Positions 60,073-64,000 of a DNA stretch of 64,000 bases are shown in pieces. Every line of letters begins with the position of its first letter. Position 1 is the stretch's first letter. The notes below the pieces were generated by a model. That model was not told the DNA's origin. It made no database searches and saw only the letters and a program-made list of their open reading frames with translations. Position numbers and translations under genes: made by a program. This DNA comes from Pseudomonas sp. MF4836 (GTDB lineage: Bacteria > Pseudomonadota > Gammaproteobacteria > Pseudomonadales > Pseudomonadaceae), in contig NZ_MVOL01000012.1 in NCBI RefSeq assembly GCF_002018875.1, forward strand, positions 62,001 through 126,000. Reading direction: 5' to 3'.

Positions 60073-61353
60073 CTACCAGAGCGCCACGGTGTAACCCAGG
60101 ATCACTCGGTTCTCGTTGGTGTCACGGGTGAAGTTGCTGGTGGCGCTGGCGTTCTGCCAACGCACAGACACATCCTTGAACGTGCCGCTTTGCACCACGT
60201 AGCCGAGGCTGAAATCGCGCTCCCACTCGCGCCCTTCGCCCTTGAAGCCGATGACCTTGGCGTTGTCGCCCTTGGCGTAACGCGTCGAGAACAGCAGGCC
60301 CGGCAGGCCCAACGAGGCGAAGTCATAGTCATAGCGGGCATGCCACACGCGCTCGCCGGTCTGGGAGAAGTTGGCCAGTTGGTACTCGGTGAACAGGTAG
60401 GTGTTAGTGCCATCCACGTAGGTGAACGGCGTCGAGCCGTACTGTGCCTGGTAACCGCCGCTGAGGTTGTGGCCATAGAGGCTGTAGCCGATACGGGTAC
60501 TCAACGCACGGTTATCCACCTTGCCGGCCAGGGCCGCAGCGTCTTCACTGGCGTTGAAGTAACGGATGTCGGTCTTGAACGTACCGGGACCCCACTTGAA
60601 GCTGTTTTTCAAACCCAGGTAGTGCTGTTGGTAGAGGCTTTCCAGTTGCGCGTACTGATAGGTCACAAGCGTGGTTGGCGTGAGCTTGTACTCGCCGCCG
60701 GCGTAGCGGAACTCATCACTTTTGGCGCTGCTTTTGTAGGCGCCGTACTGGCTGGTCAGGCCCATGTCCTCGTAGTGGGTCGAGTCGCGCTGCTTGACCT
60801 GGTCGAGTTGGCCCACGGTCAGGGTCAGCTTGTCGATGTCCTTGGAGGTGAGCGCGGTGCCACTGAAACTCTGGGGGAACAGACGGCTGAGGTTGGGTTG
60901 CAGGGTGGGCAGGTCCGGCACCATGTAGCCCACTCGCAGCTCGCTTTGGGCCATGCGCGCCTTACCGGTGATGCCGAGTTTGGAGTAATTGTCATGGGCA
61001 CGGCGTGCATAGCTGGGAGAGCCCGGCTCGGCCACGCTGGAGCGCGCCAGCAGCCCGGTGCCGGAGTTATCCGGGCTCGAGTCGAGTTTCACGCCCAGCA
61101 TGCCCACCGCGTCCAGGCCAAACCCCAGCGTACCTTCGGTAAAGCCCGATTCGAGGTTGAGAATAAACCCCTGCGCCCATTCGGCGCGCTTGTTCTGCCC
61201 GCTGGACTCGCGGTAGTCGCGGTTGAAGTAATAGTTCTTCAATTCAAGCGAGGCCTTGCTGTCGGCGACAAAGTCGGCCTGGGCAAACAAGGGCATGAAA
61301 CCGACGCCCATGACGCTGGCACTGGTGACAACTTTGTTGATGCGGTTATTCAT
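60073..61353 (-). CDS. OprD-family outer-membrane porin
   Basis: The 426-residue protein has a signal peptide ending LFAQA and an 18-strand-type barrel with the OprD pattern (FVADSKASLELKNYYFNRDY, ENRVILGYTVALW at the end). The loop RESSGQNKRAEWAQG is a typical OprD feature. It takes up specific small molecules such as basic amino acids, peptides or aromatic acids. The ATG at 61351-61353 follows AGGA; the longer frame adds 25 residues. Between the ABC genes and the hydrolase, it probably admits the cluster's substrate. Confidence 0.92.
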   Translation of the reverse strand: MNNRINKVVTSASVMGVGFMPLFAQADFVADSKASLELKNYYFNRDYRESSGQNKRAEWAQGFILNLESGFTEGTLGFGLDAVGMLGVKLDSSPDNSGTGLLARSSVAEPGSPSYARRAHDNYSKLGITGKARMAQSELRVGYMVPDLPTLQPNLSRLFPQSFSGTALTSKDIDKLTLTVGQLDQVKQRDSTHYEDMGLTSQYGAYKSSAKSDEFRYAGGEYKLTPTTLVTYQYAQLESLYQQHYLGLKNSFKWGPGTFKTDIRYFNASEDAAALAGKVDNRALSTRIGYSLYGHNLSGGYQAQYGSTPFTYVDGTNTYLFTEYQLANFSQTGERVWHARYDYDFASLGLPGLLFSTRYAKGDNAKVIGFKGEGREWERDFSLGYVVQSGTFKDVSVRWQNASATSNFTRDTNENRVILGYTVALW

Positions 61354-61482
61354 GTGGAGGTTCCTGGCAGACAGGTTGAGTGGGGTTGTTTTTGTTTTCT
61401 TCGGCCATGGCTTCGCCCGCTTCGCCAATCACCGATTGACGAAGGTTTGGGTTTCAGAACATGGCCTGGGGTGCAGCAGTAC

Positions 61483-63120
61483 CTAAATCACACCGGCGCG
61501 GAGGCGGTAACTGCCATCCGCACGTTTCTCCAAGGGGCTGGCCGCTGCGAGCAGCCGGCGGGTATAGGGATGTTGCGGGCTGTCGAAAAGGGTGTCGCGC
61601 GGCCCCATCTCAACCACTTCGCCCTGGTTCATCACCGCCACGCGATGAGCGATGCGCTCCACGGCCGACAGGTCGTGGGAGATGAACAGGCAGGCGAACC
61701 CGTACTGGCGTTGCAAGCGCTCAAACAACTCAAGAATCTGTTTTTGAATGGTCATGTCCAGTGCCGAAATCGGCTCGTCGGCAATCACCAGCTTGGGTCG
61801 CCTGACCAGCGCCCGGCCAATCGCCACGCGCTGGCGCTGGCCACCGGAGAGTTGATGGGCAAAGCGCTCACGGAACTGCTCGGGCAGGCCGACGTCGACC
61901 AGGGTCTCGGTGACCCGCTGGCGTTTTTGCGCGGCCGTCAGCCCCGGCTCATGGCGCAGCGGCTCGGCAATGATCTGGCCGACGGTCATGCGCGGATCCA
62001 GGGACGAATACGGGTCCTGGAAAATCATCTGGCATTGCAGGCGGTGTGCCCGGTTGGCGGCCTTGAGGATATCCACGCCCTGGAACAGGATGGCCCCGGC
62101 GCAGGGCGTGACCAACCCGACCACTGCCCGCCCAAGGGTGGTTTTGCCCGAACCGCTGCCACCGACCAGGGCCAAGGTCTCGCCCGGTGCGATGCTCAGG
62201 TTCACCGAATGCACCACGCGCTTGGGCACGCTGCGGCCCCAGAAACTGCGCGGCCCCGGGTGTTCGATGCACACATCCCGGACCTGCAACAACGCGTGGT
62301 CGGCGGCCGGCAATGGCACCAGCTCGCCGCGCCGTGGCAGCGCTTCAAGCAACTGCCGGGTGTAGTCGGCCTTCGGCGCGAACAGGATGTCTTCGATACG
62401 GCCCTGCTCCACCGCCTTGCCCGCACGCATCACCACCACCTTGTGGGCATAACGCGCCACCAGGGACAAGTCGTGGCTGATGAACAAAATCGCCGTGCCT
62501 TGCTCGCGCGTCAGCTCCAGCATCAACTCGATCACGTCCAGTTGTGCCAGGCAATCGAGCGCCGTGGTGGGCTCGTCGGCGATCAGCAGCGCCGGACGCA
62601 GCAACATCACCGAGGCCAGCATGATGCGTTGGCGCATGCCGCCGGAGAACTGATGCGGGTAGGACCCCAGGCATTTCTCGGCATCCTTGATCCCGATGCG
62701 TTGCAGCATGGCGCGGCAGCGCTCGCGGATCGTCGCCGCATCCAGCGTGGTATGCAGTTTGAGCGCCTCGCTCATCTGCCGGCCAATCGTCAGCGCGGGG
62801 TTGAGCGAGACCATTGGCTCCTGGAACACCATGCCGATCCGCGCACCGCGCACTTCACGCATCGCCTTGGCATTGCCGCTGTCCAGCGGTTCGCCCTGGA
62901 ACATGATGCGCCCACCACACACCTGCATCGGCGCCGGCAGCAAGCCAATGGCAGCGCGTGCGGCCATGGTCTTGCCGCTGCCCGATTCGCCGACCAGCGC
63001 GACGATCTCGCCAGGGGCCATGGTGAAGCTGAAATCATCGACGGCCAGCGGACCGTCCGCACCGACGCGAATCTGTAGATTTTCAACGGCCAGTAATGGC
63101 ACTGGAACGCTCATGCTCAT
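61483..63120 (-). CDS. Double ATP-binding protein of a peptide/nickel-type ABC importer
   Basis: The 545-residue protein joins two DppD/DppF-like ATPases. The first has Walker A GESGSGKT (44-51), signature FSGGMRQR and Walker B LLIADEP. The second has GGSGSGKT, LSGGQRQR and LVIADEP, each followed by the H-loop ISHDLS. The fused architecture is like GsiA/YejF. It energises import of oligopeptides or related compounds with the permease whose stop it overlaps (ATGA). The ATG at 63120 is used. The substrate is probably that of the hydrolase in this cluster. Confidence 0.92.
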   Translation of the reverse strand: MSMSVPVPLLAVENLQIRVGADGPLAVDDFSFTMAPGEIVALVGESGSGKTMAARAAIGLLPAPMQVCGGRIMFQGEPLDSGNAKAMREVRGARIGMVFQEPMVSLNPALTIGRQMSEALKLHTTLDAATIRERCRAMLQRIGIKDAEKCLGSYPHQFSGGMRQRIMLASVMLLRPALLIADEPTTALDCLAQLDVIELMLELTREQGTAILFISHDLSLVARYAHKVVVMRAGKAVEQGRIEDILFAPKADYTRQLLEALPRRGELVPLPAADHALLQVRDVCIEHPGPRSFWGRSVPKRVVHSVNLSIAPGETLALVGGSGSGKTTLGRAVVGLVTPCAGAILFQGVDILKAANRAHRLQCQMIFQDPYSSLDPRMTVGQIIAEPLRHEPGLTAAQKRQRVTETLVDVGLPEQFRERFAHQLSGGQRQRVAIGRALVRRPKLVIADEPISALDMTIQKQILELFERLQRQYGFACLFISHDLSAVERIAHRVAVMNQGEVVEMGPRDTLFDSPQHPYTRRLLAAASPLEKRADGSYRLRAGVI

Positions 63121-63986
63121 TTCCTCATGCGCGGGTCGAGACGATCACGCAAGGCATCGCCGAACAGATTGATAGCCAGCAACGTCAGGCTGATAAAAAT
63201 GCCCGGGAAGATCCCCAGCCACGGTGCCGTCGAGATGTAGGTGCGGCTCGCCGAGAGCATGCTGCCCCAGGTCGCGGCCGGCGGCGGTACGCCCAGGCCA
63301 AGGAAGCTCAGCGCACTCTCCGAGAGCAACGCCCAGCCGAACATGCTGGTGCCCAGCACACACAGCGGCGCCAAGCAGTTGGGGGTGATATGACGGAACA
63401 TGGTGTACAGCTCGGAGTTGCCGATAACCCGAGACGCCTCGATGAACTCCAGCTCACGCAACGACAACACACTTCCTCGCACCACCCGCACCACTGACGG
63501 GGTATAGGCAATGCCCAGGGCGAGCACGATGCCGTACTGGCTGGCACCAACGATTGCCATGATGCCCAGGGCCATGAGAATGCCCGGAAACGCCAGCAGG
63601 GCATCGTTGAGCATCATCAGCACGCGGTCGGTCCAGCCGCGCAGGTAGCCGGCAAGCATACCGATTACCGTGCCGCAGATAACCGCCACGCTCACCGAGA
63701 GCAGGCTGATCCACAAGCTGGTGCGTGCACCAATGATCAATCGGCTGAACACGTCACGGCCGAATTCGTCGGTGCCCAGCCAGTGCACAGCATTGGGCGC
63801 GTGCAGGCGCGACAACAGGTCCAGCTTGAGCGGGTCAAAAGGTGTCCACACCACGCCGAGCAACGCCAGCAATACCAGTGCCGCGAGCAGGCTGCCGCCG
63901 ATCAACGCATTCAACGGCGGGTAACGCCAGGCACGTCGCGGCTGGGCATCCAGCCCTGTGGACAAGGCAGGAGTCTTGAGGTTCAT
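63117..63986 (-). CDS. ABC importer permease, DppC/OppC-like
   Basis: The 289-residue inner membrane protein has about six helices and the OppC pattern: FDPLKLDLLSRLHAPNAVHWLGTDEFGRDVFSRL, then the EAA loop EFIEASRVIGNSELYTMFRHITPN. It ends RDRLDPRMRK. It forms the channel with a DppB-like partner, of which only the C-terminus is visible in the window. It overlaps the ATPase gene downstream and the upstream permease stop, so all are one operon. Confidence 0.93.
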   Translation of the reverse strand: MNLKTPALSTGLDAQPRRAWRYPPLNALIGGSLLAALVLLALLGVVWTPFDPLKLDLLSRLHAPNAVHWLGTDEFGRDVFSRLIIGARTSLWISLLSVSVAVICGTVIGMLAGYLRGWTDRVLMMLNDALLAFPGILMALGIMAIVGASQYGIVLALGIAYTPSVVRVVRGSVLSLRELEFIEASRVIGNSELYTMFRHITPNCLAPLCVLGTSMFGWALLSESALSFLGLGVPPPAATWGSMLSASRTYISTAPWLGIFPGIFISLTLLAINLFGDALRDRLDPRMRK

Positions 63987-64000
63987 AGCTTCACCCTTGG
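63983..64000 (-). CDS. C-terminus of upstream DppB-like permease (cut by window edge)
   Basis: The last 18 bases in the minus frame read CCA AGG GTG AAG CTA TGA, giving PRVKL and a stop. The TGA overlaps the DppC start (ATGA). DppB/OppB proteins typically end in DPRxxL, so this is very probably their C-terminus. Only five residues are available, so it is an inference from context. Confidence 0.6.
   Translation of the reverse strand, partial: PRVKL

Noticed and set aside
60190..63078. 962-codon plus-strand frame opposite the porin and ABC ATPase genes
   Set aside because: It spans two clearly real genes on the other strand and has no domain pattern. It is a long shadow caused by high GC.
1..64000. 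tRNA genes, CRISPR arrays, integrases or intact insertion sequences
   Set aside because: I looked for clover-leaf-like segments, regularly spaced repeats and transposase motifs and saw none. A dedicated search (tRNAscan-SE, CRISPR finder, ISfinder) would be decisive.

Overview
The window reads as chromosomal DNA of a fluorescent-group Pseudomonas. The base composition is GC-rich throughout, and the genes match the usual Pseudomonas repertoire: MntP with its manganese riboswitch, OprD porins, many LysR regulators, FecI/FecR/TonB receptor trios and REP-like palindromes of the GTAGCCGCTGCC type. No tRNA, rRNA, CRISPR array, integrase or intact insertion sequence was found. The family assignments come from reading motifs, not from database searches.

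Layout. 0-10 kb: an MmyB-type regulator cut by the window edge, small membrane proteins, an ankyrin/NTF2 protein, mntP behind a yybP-ykoY riboswitch, a GNAT enzyme, a LysE exporter, a LysR regulator divergent from a zinc alcohol dehydrogenase, and a two-gene module (8.0-9.0 kb) that looks like an unusual toxin-antitoxin pair. 10-15 kb: a MarR-GNAT fusion, the remnant of a LysR gene, a hydrolase, a two-component flavin monooxygenase pair and small unknown proteins. 15-24 kb: two complete cell-surface-signalling trios (FecI sigma, FecR anti-sigma, TonB-dependent transducer), separated by a DUF6348-like gene. 24-40 kb: ordinary accessory genes (GNAT, thioesterase, LysR, GST, dehydrogenase, type-2 argC, NUDIX/MFS, an XRE/membrane-protein pair) with many small conserved unknowns, several resembling orphan immunity proteins. 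41-46 kb: a third signalling trio and an AraC regulator. 46-50.5 kb: a LysR-controlled catabolic operon (TIM-barrel isomerase, SDR, MHS transporter, YciI). 51-55.5 kb: a fourth signalling trio on the minus strand, with a heme-type receptor. 55.7-64 kb: a minus-strand catabolic and uptake cluster (ABC peptide-type permease and double ATPase, OprD porin, beta-lactamase-fold hydrolase, omega-aminotransferase, aldehyde dehydrogenase), cut by the window edge.

Working together. The four signalling trios each have a Fur-box-like site in front of the sigma gene, so low iron should induce sigma and anti-sigma, and the cognate iron carrier should then induce its receptor. The 55.7-64 kb genes make a coherent pathway. 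The porin and ABC system would import an amide or oligopeptide-like compound, the serine hydrolase would split it, the aminotransferase would convert an omega-amino acid to a semialdehyde, and the dehydrogenase would oxidise that to a dicarboxylic acid. The order hydrolase-transaminase-dehydrogenase parallels NylB-NylD-NylE of 6-aminohexanoate oligomer breakdown.

The most promising undescribed items are the zinc-ribbon/tandem ribbon-helix-helix module at 8.0-9.0 kb, the Nyl-like cluster, and several unexplained dyad elements (13582-13622, 37434-37664, 38121-38185).
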